Assembly: GCF_014524565.1 (NCBI RefSeq)
Contig: NZ_CP060139.1
Span: 2,611,501-2,675,500, forward strand
Source: Croceimicrobium hydrocarbonivorans
GTDB lineage: Bacteria; Bacteroidota; Bacteroidia; Flavobacteriales; Schleiferiaceae
Length of the DNA: 64,000 nt
Direction of reading: 5' to 3'
Shown here: positions 35,338 through 43,653 of the stretch, piece by piece
How positions within the stretch are numbered: position 1 is the stretch's first letter
How the letters are laid out: every line of letters begins with the position of its first letter
Made by a program: the position numbers and the translations under genes
The notes under the pieces: model-generated
Seen by the model: the letters and a program-made list of their open reading frames with translations, nothing else
The model's database searches: none
Told to the model about the DNA's origin: nothing

Positions 35338-37542
35338 TTAGCTCAGTACTTCACCAAATTGCACCTCCTGAGACGCTAATACAAATAGTGTACTTGGGAG
35401 GTTTTTTGTTTTTTGGGATAGCTGCTCATAATAGGCACGATATTCAAAGCCTTCACGGGGTACAGCCATGCCCAGCATAATTAAATCGGCACCGGCAGAG
35501 TGTTCCTCCAATACTTCGTAAAAATCTTTGTCTGCTTCATAGATCACTTTTTCATTGTGATCTACCCGCATTTCCTTGAGTAAGGAGGATAGATTATGGC
35601 TAGCTCCATCGGCCGCTTTTTCACTACGAGATAGCATTTTCACATTCACCTGGGTGCCCTTCCAGTTTATGCTTCTTTGCAGTAAATGAGCTAATACAAT
35701 CATCAATCCACCATTGGCTTTTAAACCGCCCCACCAAATGTCAATCCGACTGTAATTCTGTTCATGCAGTTGATCTGCATTTCGGGCAATGAGCACATTT
35801 TTACGCAAGGCATAACAGTATTCAATCAAGCGACAGTACTCATCTAAATTATCCGGGTTTTCAGAAGCACCCATCAAAATGGTATTGGGGGTGATTTGCC
35901 CTAGACCATAGGTGCTAATCAGGGATTGAGTTCCTTCCAGAACTCTTTGGGCATAGTACACTCTAACCAGACTATTGATGCCTCTTTGCAGTAAATAGTC
36001 CTTAATATTCCCCTCCATCTTAATTTGCCTGCCTATGGGTAAATCGGTTTTGGTGATGGCTGTGGCTACGGTCATTAAACTTCGATTCTGACTAAGGTCA
36101 TGACCTAGCTCTACCAAATGCCAACGCTTGGTTGGGGCTCCCGAAAGAACCAATAAATGGGGACGCCAGTTTTTAGGATCAGCAGTACGACGGATACGCA
36201 ATAAAGCTGTTCTACTTATTGCCATCCAAAGGCCCTGCCTTACATCACCCCAGGTAGTTTGCAGTTCACGTCTTTGCAGCCAAATAAAAAGTAGGAACAT
36301 GAAGATGACGGCTATGGTAGTGGCAAAGGCATTAATTAAAAGCATCACTGCGATACAGGCCAGGGCTCCTAACAAGGAGAAGATCCAATGTACTTTAAAG
36401 GTGGGTCTAAAGGAGGGACTTCCCAGGAGTTTCTCAAGGGTGGCTGAGATATTTAGAACACCATAAGTGGTAAGGAAAAACATGGTAAGGATGGGAGCTA
36501 CCAGATTTAAATTTCCAAAGTAAACGGCCAGGAGCGCCAGTCCTATGGTAAAGAGGGTTCCCGCCCGAGGGTTGTCGTCTTCGCCTTTCCCTTTTCCCAG
36601 CCAACTTAAGGAAGCTGGTAAAACACGATCCCGAGCTAAGGCCTGCAAAACTCGTGGAGCTCCTAAAATGCTGCCGATAGCGCTACTAAGGGTGGCACCC
36701 CAAACCCCTAATAAAATGGCATCTCCCCAGAAGGAAATTTTCCGCATTATTAAAGGATCATTGATCAGGCTTTCGGCCGATGCGCGCTGACTTAAAATTA
36801 TGGGTAAGCCCATGTAAATAAGATAACCCACGGCAATGGCCATAAAGGTTCCACGCGGTATAGATTGCTTGGCATCTTTAAGATCTCCCGACATATTTAC
36901 CCCGGCCATAATACCAGTAACCGCGGGGAAGAAAACAGCAAAGACCTTCCAGAAACCAACTTCGCCCTCGCCATGCCAGATGCTTAAATCCGCGTTTTCG
37001 ACCGGGCTGCCAAAGACTAAAGAGATTAAAGAAATGGCTATTGCAGCCATGATGAAGAACTGGCTCCGGATGGCAATCTTAGCAGAAAACAGGGCTAGAG
37101 CACCTACCCCTAAGGTGGTGAGCATACCCACCCAGCGCGAATCAAATTGTGGAAATACGCTGGATACACTTTCCGCAAAACCGATGGTATACAAAGCGAT
37201 GGAAAGAGCTTGAGCTAAAAATAGAGGAATGCCAACTGCACCACCGGTTTCAATGCCGAGGGAGCGACTAATCATATAATAGGCTCCGCCAGTACGCACA
37301 TGTTGATCGGTGGCTATTGAGGCAATACTTAGGGCCGTAAAGAAGGTGATGCAAGTAGATAAGGTAACAATAAGCAAAGTGCCCATCAGGCCCACTTGAC
37401 CCAATACCCAGCCGAAGCGCAGGTACATGATTACCCCTAAAATAGTTAGGATGCTGGGCGTAAATACTCCGGCAAAAGTGCCGAATCCGGAAGGAGATTT
37501 GGAGCTACCTGGACCAGGAGCAATCTTATCCGTTTGACTCAT
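35338..37542 (-). CDS. APC-superfamily transporter, cation-chloride cotransporter-like (SLC12)
   Basis: A 734-residue inner-membrane protein. The first 440 residues form about 12 helices. TFAGVFTPSILTILGVIMYLR and VRTGGAYYMISRSLG match the start of Na-K-Cl cotransporter homologs. GIMAGVNMSGDLKDAKQSIPRGT is the family's discontinuous-helix signature. The C-terminal 280 residues are cytoplasmic and contain a HLLVLSGAP ... LIMLGMAVP pattern resembling the regulatory domain of CCCs. The transported ion is unknown. It is single-gene and convergent with rfbB. Confidence 0.82.
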   Translation of the reverse strand: MSQTDKIAPGPGSSKSPSGFGTFAGVFTPSILTILGVIMYLRFGWVLGQVGLMGTLLIVTLSTCITFFTALSIASIATDQHVRTGGAYYMISRSLGIETGGAVGIPLFLAQALSIALYTIGFAESVSSVFPQFDSRWVGMLTTLGVGALALFSAKIAIRSQFFIMAAIAISLISLVFGSPVENADLSIWHGEGEVGFWKVFAVFFPAVTGIMAGVNMSGDLKDAKQSIPRGTFMAIAVGYLIYMGLPIILSQRASAESLINDPLIMRKISFWGDAILLGVWGATLSSAIGSILGAPRVLQALARDRVLPASLSWLGKGKGEDDNPRAGTLFTIGLALLAVYFGNLNLVAPILTMFFLTTYGVLNISATLEKLLGSPSFRPTFKVHWIFSLLGALACIAVMLLINAFATTIAVIFMFLLFIWLQRRELQTTWGDVRQGLWMAISRTALLRIRRTADPKNWRPHLLVLSGAPTKRWHLVELGHDLSQNRSLMTVATAITKTDLPIGRQIKMEGNIKDYLLQRGINSLVRVYYAQRVLEGTQSLISTYGLGQITPNTILMGASENPDNLDEYCRLIEYCYALRKNVLIARNADQLHEQNYSRIDIWWGGLKANGGLMIVLAHLLQRSINWKGTQVNVKMLSRSEKAADGASHNLSSLLKEMRVDHNEKVIYEADKDFYEVLEEHSAGADLIMLGMAVPREGFEYRAYYEQLSQKTKNLPSTLFVLASQEVQFGEVLS

Positions 37543-37578
37543 TCATCAAAGAAAGGGAAATTATCCCGCTGCCGAAAG

Positions 37579-38814
37579 TTAAGGTTGCGTGTTCCGGAAG
37601 ATTAAGCGACTGAATTTTTCCGGTACCAGAATGTCATTAGCCACTTCGAGCAGGGTTTCGGCTTTCATGGCTTCTACATCTTGCACGATCTCTTCGAAGC
37701 TTTCAATTTCATCGTGCAAGAGCAAAGATTTACCAAAGGAAAGCATCAAAGCCCCATTGTTTTCCTGTGCCATGGCAAACTGACCCAAGATTTGCTTTTT
37801 CGCCTTAGAGAGTTGTAATACACCCAATTTTTGATCGCGTAGCTTTTTGAGTTCCTTATCTATCAAGTTCATGGCTCGATCTGCCGTGCCAGGGTCGGTG
37901 CCCAGATAAATTCCGAATAAGCCGGTATCTAAATAAGGATGGTAAAAAGACTCTAAATGATAGGTGAAGCCGTAACGTTCACGAATATTAAGGTTGAGCC
38001 TTGAGTTCATTCCAGGGCCACCTAAAATATTGTTGAGCAAGGCTAGGGGACGCATATGATCATGGCGCGCGGCATAGGCCGGACTGCCCATAACTACGTG
38101 AGTTTGGTACCCACTGCGCGTTTGCTCATCCCTTATGGGCTGGGTTGGCTCGGGCATAATCAGTTCCCTTTTCTCTCCCGCCTGGAATTGAATGTCTTCC
38201 ACTTGCTTTTCCAGGAGATTCCGTAGGCGAGCGGCACTTATATTCCCCACCGAACTAAATACCATGCGATCGGCAGAATAATTGCGATTCAGGAATTTAT
38301 GGATGTCCTCGGTGCCAAATCCCTTCACACTTTCCAGGGTGCCCAGGATATTGCGACCTAAGCTATGATTTGGGAATACCAATTCTTCAAAGTCATCGAA
38401 AATACTGTCGGATGGACTGTCTTTATAGGAATTGATTTCATCAATAATCACTTCCTTTTCCTTCTCACATTCTTTGGGAGGGAAGGTGCTGCGAAAAGCA
38501 ATGTCGCAGATCAGGTCTACCGCTCGGGCATAATCACCACTTAAGAAGCTACTGTGAATTACGGTTTCTTCCTTGCTGGTAAAAGCGTTTAATTCACCAC
38601 CCACATCTTCCATGCGGCTGAGGATATGATAGGCTTTTCGCTTTTGAGTGCCCTTAAACAAGCAGTGCTCAATAAAGTGGGCTAAACCCTGTTCATCTTC
38701 CAGTTCATCACGCGAACCGGCGGCAATCAATAAACCCAAATGGGCCACCGGACGATTGATTTCGCGGTGTACTACTCGGATGCCATTACTTAAGGTGAAG
38801 ATGTCCAACTGCAT
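37579..38814 (-). CDS. M16-family zinc peptidase
   Basis: A 411-residue pitrilysin/insulinase-type peptidase. The zinc site is the inverted HFIEH motif (His46, Glu49, His50 from MQLDIF), with the third ligand Glu126 exactly 76 residues after His50. The frame extends 11 codons upstream to another ATG, but MQLDIFTLSNGIRVVH is the normal M16 start. It is a single-domain-pair form like the mitochondrial processing peptidase beta subunit, with no signal peptide, so probably cytoplasmic. It follows the LytTR gene by 47 bp. Confidence 0.87.
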   Translation of the reverse strand: MQLDIFTLSNGIRVVHREINRPVAHLGLLIAAGSRDELEDEQGLAHFIEHCLFKGTQKRKAYHILSRMEDVGGELNAFTSKEETVIHSSFLSGDYARAVDLICDIAFRSTFPPKECEKEKEVIIDEINSYKDSPSDSIFDDFEELVFPNHSLGRNILGTLESVKGFGTEDIHKFLNRNYSADRMVFSSVGNISAARLRNLLEKQVEDIQFQAGEKRELIMPEPTQPIRDEQTRSGYQTHVVMGSPAYAARHDHMRPLALLNNILGGPGMNSRLNLNIRERYGFTYHLESFYHPYLDTGLFGIYLGTDPGTADRAMNLIDKELKKLRDQKLGVLQLSKAKKQILGQFAMAQENNGALMLSFGKSLLLHDEIESFEEIVQDVEAMKAETLLEVANDILVPEKFSRLIFRNTQP

Positions 38815-38861
38815 AGCGCTTTTTAAAGGGCCTGCAAAGCTAAGCATTGGAAGCGAGTTGG

Positions 38862-39635
38862 CTAGCTATCTAACCAATGCTTGAATTCGGCGGTGCGATC
38901 ACGACTTACCAGGATATCATCGTCATCACAATGCATTAAGTGAAGCTTGATACGACTGCCGGAATAGCTATGCATTTCACGAATAGCTTCAAAACGAATC
39001 AGGTATTTGCGATTAATGCGGAAGAAGTCCCGATTAGGAACAGAAGCTTCGACCTGATCGAGGCTGTATTCGATCGGATAGGATCGTCCATCTTGATCCT
39101 GAAGGAAGCTGGCTTTTTCGGCCGAATAGAAAAACTGGACCTCACGGGTTTCCCGGCTAATGATGCGATCCCCCAACTTGATCATAAAGCGTTCTTTGTA
39201 GCTTTTAGACTCCTCCTTTGGTTTTTGAAGGGCCTTTAAAATTTCGGCCGCTGATAATTCAGGAGTTTGCCTTTGGGCATGTAGTTTCTTGTATTTCTGC
39301 AGGGCTCGATCTAAATCGGCGGGCTCAATGGGTTTGAGTAGATAGTCGATGCTATTGAGTTTAAATGCCTCCAAAGCATATTGGTCATAAGCCGTGCAAA
39401 AAATAATCGGGGTAGAAGGATCAACGGATTCAAAGATTTCAAAACTCGGTCCATCTGCCAGATGGATATCCATTAAAATAAGGTCATAATTGCTGTGCTC
39501 CCTTAAATGATCCACTGTTTGAGCGATGCTTTCCAAGGGGCCATGAATGCTGCCTTCAAATTCCTCGCTGCGTTGTAATAGCCGTTCTAATTGGCGAGCG
39601 GCTGGCTTTTCATCTTCAATAATCAAGATCTTCAT
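38862..39635 (-). CDS. LytTR-type response regulator
   Basis: A 257-residue regulator. The receiver domain has Glu7-Asp8 and the phospho-acceptor Asp56 (LILMDIHLADG), then the FCTAYDQYALEAF and YLLKPIEP signatures. The C-terminal LytTR DNA-binding domain runs from about residue 150 (FMIKLGDRIISRE ... FFRINRKYLIRFEAIREM). Its ATG overlaps the stop of the upstream kinase gene by 4 bp, so they form a cognate pair. Confidence 0.93.
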   Translation of the reverse strand: MKILIIEDEKPAARQLERLLQRSEEFEGSIHGPLESIAQTVDHLREHSNYDLILMDIHLADGPSFEIFESVDPSTPIIFCTAYDQYALEAFKLNSIDYLLKPIEPADLDRALQKYKKLHAQRQTPELSAAEILKALQKPKEESKSYKERFMIKLGDRIISRETREVQFFYSAEKASFLQDQDGRSYPIEYSLDQVEASVPNRDFFRINRKYLIRFEAIREMHSYSGSRIKLHLMHCDDDDILVSRDRTAEFKHWLDS

Positions 39636-40681
39636 GCCTTTAGGAGTAAAGGGATTTTTACGGTAAAATGGGCTTCGTCACTATTAATTTGTGGTAAGTC
39701 GGCTTTTAGAAGCTCATAGCGTCTAATTAAGTTAGATAGCCCAATGCCTAAATGCTCGGATTGCACGGACCTCTTTTGAATGTTGTTGCGGATAATTAAG
39801 CTATTTCCTTCTTGGATGATTTCAATTTTAAGTGGTTCTGCACTGCTACAGCGGTTATGCTTCAGCGCATTTTCCAGAAGTAATTGCAAAGCCAGGGGAG
39901 GGATTTGGAAATCAGGATTTGGAAATAGCTTTTCGCTGTATTGCAAAGCATCTCCACCGAAGCGTTCTTGCTGCAATTGGATATAATCGCGAATGAATTG
40001 TAACTCGCGTTCTAGCTCAACTGTATCTTCATCTTGAACTTCCAAAACATAGCGATAGAATCTACTCAATTGGCGGATATAAGCCGCGGAGCGATCGGCA
40101 TCCTCATAAACCATATTGGTGAGGATATTTAGGGAGTTAAAAAGGAAATGCGGATTGAGTTGATCTCTTAAAACCCGCACTTCACTACGGTATTTTTCGG
40201 TTTGTAGTTTTTCGGCTCGTACCGCCTCGGCTTTTGCCCGTCCTAAAAAGCCTCGGCTAATGAAAATGGCGGATATCACATAGCCGACATAGAGTGGGAT
40301 CAGGGCATTATTCAACATTGTCTCCCAAGGGAAATTGTTGTAATCAATCATGCCAAAGAGCGTGAAGAACAATACGTTCATCAAAAAGGAAGCGCTAAAA
40401 CCGAAGAGGCTAATGCCAAGGATTTCCAGAATTAAGCGCTTGCCCGGATGCTCTAACCAGGGGAAACGTCGATCTAGTAAATGCTCATTAAGTCCTACCG
40501 AGAGACTGATGCCCAAAGACATCATAAAGGAGTAGAGCATATCATCCCAAATCTTGCTCAGGCCCTGCAAGGTCCAATAGCTTTCGAAGCTGTAAAAGAC
40601 TGGCAGGATTATGCCCAGCAAGGCACTGATGCCTATCCATCGAAGTATTTCTTGACGCGAATAGGGAGAGGTACTTTCCAT
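39632..40681 (-). CDS. LytS/YehU-type sensor histidine kinase
   Basis: A 349-residue kinase with four membrane helices in the first 155 residues and no large extracellular sensor domain. The cytoplasmic His_kinase domain has RDQLNPHFLFNSLNIL with the phosphorylated His, followed by a HATPase with PPLALQLLLENALKHN and GIGLSNLIRRYELL. The partner is the overlapping LytTR regulator. The gene lies 9 bp after a TPR-like gene in the TonB-receptor operon, so expression is linked to that transport system. Confidence 0.92.
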   Translation of the reverse strand: MESTSPYSRQEILRWIGISALLGIILPVFYSFESYWTLQGLSKIWDDMLYSFMMSLGISLSVGLNEHLLDRRFPWLEHPGKRLILEILGISLFGFSASFLMNVLFFTLFGMIDYNNFPWETMLNNALIPLYVGYVISAIFISRGFLGRAKAEAVRAEKLQTEKYRSEVRVLRDQLNPHFLFNSLNILTNMVYEDADRSAAYIRQLSRFYRYVLEVQDEDTVELERELQFIRDYIQLQQERFGGDALQYSEKLFPNPDFQIPPLALQLLLENALKHNRCSSAEPLKIEIIQEGNSLIIRNNIQKRSVQSEHLGIGLSNLIRRYELLKADLPQINSDEAHFTVKIPLLLKA

Positions 40682-40690
40682 GCTTTGAAA

Positions 40691-41344
40691 TTAACTTTTT
40701 CCTTGACAACGTTTGGACATAGACTGAGCTTGATTTTCACCCCAGGCAGGCTCCAGTCCATTGCCTTTCTCCTGATTTTTATAGATAGCTAAGGCCTTTT
40801 GCATGTAAGCGCAAGCATCGTCAGTAGAGCGACCAAAAAATTGAGCACTGCCGTATTTCCAACGACCCAACATTAAATTGGCTCTGGGGTTTTCTGGTTC
40901 CATCACTAAGCCTTTTTCGAATAGTCCGGTAACCTTTGCGGAAAGAGTCATGCCTCTTAAAGCCGGGCTAACGCTCACCTTGGCCATATAGGCGTATCCA
41001 CGCAAGATTACAGTTTCGGAATTTTCACCGGCTATTTCTTCGGCGCGATCAATATAATCCAGGGCTTTGTCGATATGCTCATCTCGGGTATCGTCTTCGA
41101 GTCCTTTTACAAAACTCATATAGATATGGGTTAAGCCTGCATAATATAAGGGTAGCCATTCCGAGCTGGCAGTAGCCGATATACGATCGAAGCGATTGGC
41201 AATTTCTTGATAGTCGGCCAGGGTTTTAACGCTATCATAGAGGGCGATGCTTTCTTGCATATATTTTTGATAGGCTTCGGCATCTTGAGCAGTGGCTTTA
41301 AAATTGATGATGGCGATGAAACAAAGGGCAATTAACTTTTTCAT
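40691..41344 (-). CDS. Exported TPR-like protein
   Basis: A 217-residue protein with a signal peptide (MKKLIALCFIAIINFKATAQ). It has degenerate helical TPR-like repeats, such as WLPLYYAGLTHIYMSFVKG, ALDYIDRAEEIAGENSETVILRGYAYM and EPENPRANLMLGRWKYG. It probably acts in the periplasm as a scaffold. It sits between a TonB receptor (19 bp upstream) and the LytS kinase (9 bp downstream), so it may link receptor status to the sensor. No catalytic motif is seen. Confidence 0.75.
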   Translation of the reverse strand: MKKLIALCFIAIINFKATAQDAEAYQKYMQESIALYDSVKTLADYQEIANRFDRISATASSEWLPLYYAGLTHIYMSFVKGLEDDTRDEHIDKALDYIDRAEEIAGENSETVILRGYAYMAKVSVSPALRGMTLSAKVTGLFEKGLVMEPENPRANLMLGRWKYGSAQFFGRSTDDACAYMQKALAIYKNQEKGNGLEPAWGENQAQSMSKRCQGKS

Positions 41345-41363
41345 GATTCTGAATTTTTAGGAA

Positions 41364-43475
41364 TTATAAATTGTTGAGTTGATTAGCATTTTTATCGGTA
41401 GACAGGGTATAGAATATGCCCAGGAAGATGAAGCGGGTGGCCGATTGAGGTATGGCCATGCTGCTGTATTGTCCGTCATTTCCAGGGTTGGAACTGTATT
41501 GATAATTGAAGATATTTTCTCGTCCCAATAGATTGGTAACTTCAAAATGGATGATCAGGTTAGGACGTGGTAAATAGCTCCAGCTGAGGTTTAAGCTGTG
41601 GAAGGCTTTGGTACGAGATTCCATTTCACCAGCCAGATTAGGATTGTCATAAGTGTATCCATCATTGATACTAAAGCTGGACCCTACTTGGGATTGAAGG
41701 CCGCCGAGCCAGTATTTGGCGACAATAGAGGCATTATGGCGAGGAGCAAAGCGTGGCTGAACCTGGCCTTCGAAGGCTTGCCAATGTCTTTTACTATCCA
41801 CAAAGGAGTAGCTGATCCAATAATCTAAATTGCGGATGCTGCTACGATCGCGGAGGAATAAATCAAAACCTCGAGCATAGCCTTTTCCATTAGTGTTGTA
41901 GCCTGCATTGCTACGAAGCAGTTCATGGTAATTTTTCTGAAAGGCCTCAAGTCTGAAGGTCAGCTTAGGAGTGCTGTACATATAGTTTAGTACTAAATGC
42001 TGAGCCTTGGCAGCGCGCAGATCCACATCCTGGATACGGATATTAGAAGCTTGCTCTTGTACATAGTCGCCGTAGGCTAGGGAAAATTGTGATTTCAAAT
42101 TGAGTCGATAGGCAACAGAGGCCCGAGGCATCAGGTAGGAGCTGCTTTGGTTGATAGATGAGCGGAGACCCACTTTAATCAGGAAGTCGCTACTAAAATG
42201 GTAATCGCATTCCGCGAAAGCGGCCCCTAAAAGATCATCCTGCTGGCGAGCTCCGATTTGAATTTTTTCACGATAAAGCTGGTCGAAGAATTCAAGACCA
42301 CTTTTAATACTGATGCGGGCAGCGGGGAAGTATTGATAGCGAATTTTGGCATGTACTAATTGCCCTTTCTGTTGAATGGCCAGACTATCCAATTGGATAT
42401 CGTCGAGGTTGCCTGTGAAGCTTAGACCGCCATCGAGCAAATGTTTCTTACCAATATTTTGACGGTAATTAAGATTGAGGTGATGGAAATTGTTTTTCAG
42501 CTTGGTTGCTTGCAGGGCATTGCTGTCTGGCTGACTGCGTAGTATTCCCAAATCAGAGTTTTGGAAGGAATAGAAGGCTTTGAACATGCCATGTTTCCCG
42601 GTTTTTTGGCGAAAGAGAATTTCGGAGCTAATGCCTTGAGGGGCTTTGGTGAATTCTAAATTTTGGGGTACCAGCGCCATATAGGGGCTAAGATTGGTAT
42701 AGTTGAGGCTGGCAGTGATGGATTGACGATCCCACACTTCGGTATGGCTTAAAGAGCCACCAACAGTGGAGATGCCCAGATCGGTTTGACGACGTAGGGG
42801 GAAGTCGAGACTGTTCATGGAAAGAACCGAGGATAGAGCCTGCCCATATTCAGCCGAATAAGCTCCGGTGCTAAAAAAGCTGCCTTTAAATATTTGAGCA
42901 CTAAAGCGACCACGAGTAGGAATGCCATTAAGGCTGCTGCCATAGGCATTGCCCAGGCGAAGGCCATCAATAAAAATAGCCGTTTCATCGGCTGCGCCAC
43001 CACGAACGAAAAGGCGCCCATCATTGGCATTATTGGCGGTACCAGGCAAGGTGTTTAAGGCACCGATTATATTTCCCAGCGCGCCGGAGGTGGTAACAAT
43101 ATCTAGTGGACGTAAGACAACCGATTGCTTTTTATCGCTCACTTCAATGCTGCCGGCATTTACCGTTACCGCAGCCAGTTTATTAAAGGCCTCTTTGAGT
43201 TGAATTTTTTGTTTTTGGGCAAAGTCCAGATTTTGAAGGGCCAGTTCAACGCTTTCAAAGCCCATCATGCTGAAAACTAAAATGCCTTCGGGTTTTAAGT
43301 CAGCTAATTTGAAATAACCATCCGCATCGGAGGTGGTGCCTATGAAGCTGCCTTTGAGGTAGATATTTACTCCGGCCAGAGCTTCCCCATGGGGGTCTGT
43401 AACCCAACCTTCGAGCTTGTTTTGGGCGCTAAGGCTGGTGCTTAAAAGAGTTACTAAAAGAAGAAGACGATACAT
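41364..43475 (-). CDS. TonB-dependent receptor with carboxypeptidase-like domain
   Basis: A 703-residue outer-membrane receptor. Signal peptide, then a carboxypeptidase-regulatory-like domain (GWVTDPHGEALAGVNIYLKG, residues about 23-105). The plug domain includes GRLFVRGGAADETAIFIDGLRLGN. The 22-strand barrel follows, ending in an aromatic residue-rich strand. The relatively small barrel and the SusC-less context argue against a glycan SusCD pair. It is the first gene of an operon with a TPR protein and a LytS/LytTR pair. Substrate unknown. Confidence 0.87.
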   Translation of the reverse strand: MYRLLLLVTLLSTSLSAQNKLEGWVTDPHGEALAGVNIYLKGSFIGTTSDADGYFKLADLKPEGILVFSMMGFESVELALQNLDFAQKQKIQLKEAFNKLAAVTVNAGSIEVSDKKQSVVLRPLDIVTTSGALGNIIGALNTLPGTANNANDGRLFVRGGAADETAIFIDGLRLGNAYGSSLNGIPTRGRFSAQIFKGSFFSTGAYSAEYGQALSSVLSMNSLDFPLRRQTDLGISTVGGSLSHTEVWDRQSITASLNYTNLSPYMALVPQNLEFTKAPQGISSEILFRQKTGKHGMFKAFYSFQNSDLGILRSQPDSNALQATKLKNNFHHLNLNYRQNIGKKHLLDGGLSFTGNLDDIQLDSLAIQQKGQLVHAKIRYQYFPAARISIKSGLEFFDQLYREKIQIGARQQDDLLGAAFAECDYHFSSDFLIKVGLRSSINQSSSYLMPRASVAYRLNLKSQFSLAYGDYVQEQASNIRIQDVDLRAAKAQHLVLNYMYSTPKLTFRLEAFQKNYHELLRSNAGYNTNGKGYARGFDLFLRDRSSIRNLDYWISYSFVDSKRHWQAFEGQVQPRFAPRHNASIVAKYWLGGLQSQVGSSFSINDGYTYDNPNLAGEMESRTKAFHSLNLSWSYLPRPNLIIHFEVTNLLGRENIFNYQYSSNPGNDGQYSSMAIPQSATRFIFLGIFYTLSTDKNANQLNNL

Positions 43476-43600
43476 GATTCCTTGATTTGCCAGCTAAACT
43501 AGGGGGGCTGGCTGGCCAGGAAAATTGAATCTGGATGAGTCGTAGTTGGGGAGGATGAACCGTAATATCTTCTGGATAAACCGGAAGGCATTTTTCAAAA

Positions 43601-43629
43601 CAAAAAAGCCGCTCCCATTGGAAGCGGCT
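43601..43629 (-). terminator. Terminator of the S9 peptidase gene
   Basis: Stem AGCCGCT/AGCGGCT (43607-43613 with 43623-43629) with an A run at 43602-43607 that reads as U on the minus strand. Confidence 0.8.
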
Positions 43630-43653
43630 CTTGTATTCTGTTTTTAAGAATGC

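Noticed and set aside
36128-36466. 112-codon plus frame within the transporter gene
   Set aside because: Antisense to a well supported membrane protein; basic, low-complexity content typical of a shadow.
40481-40792. 103-codon plus frame across the LytS gene
   Set aside because: Antisense shadow of the kinase and TPR genes, no own start signal or homology.
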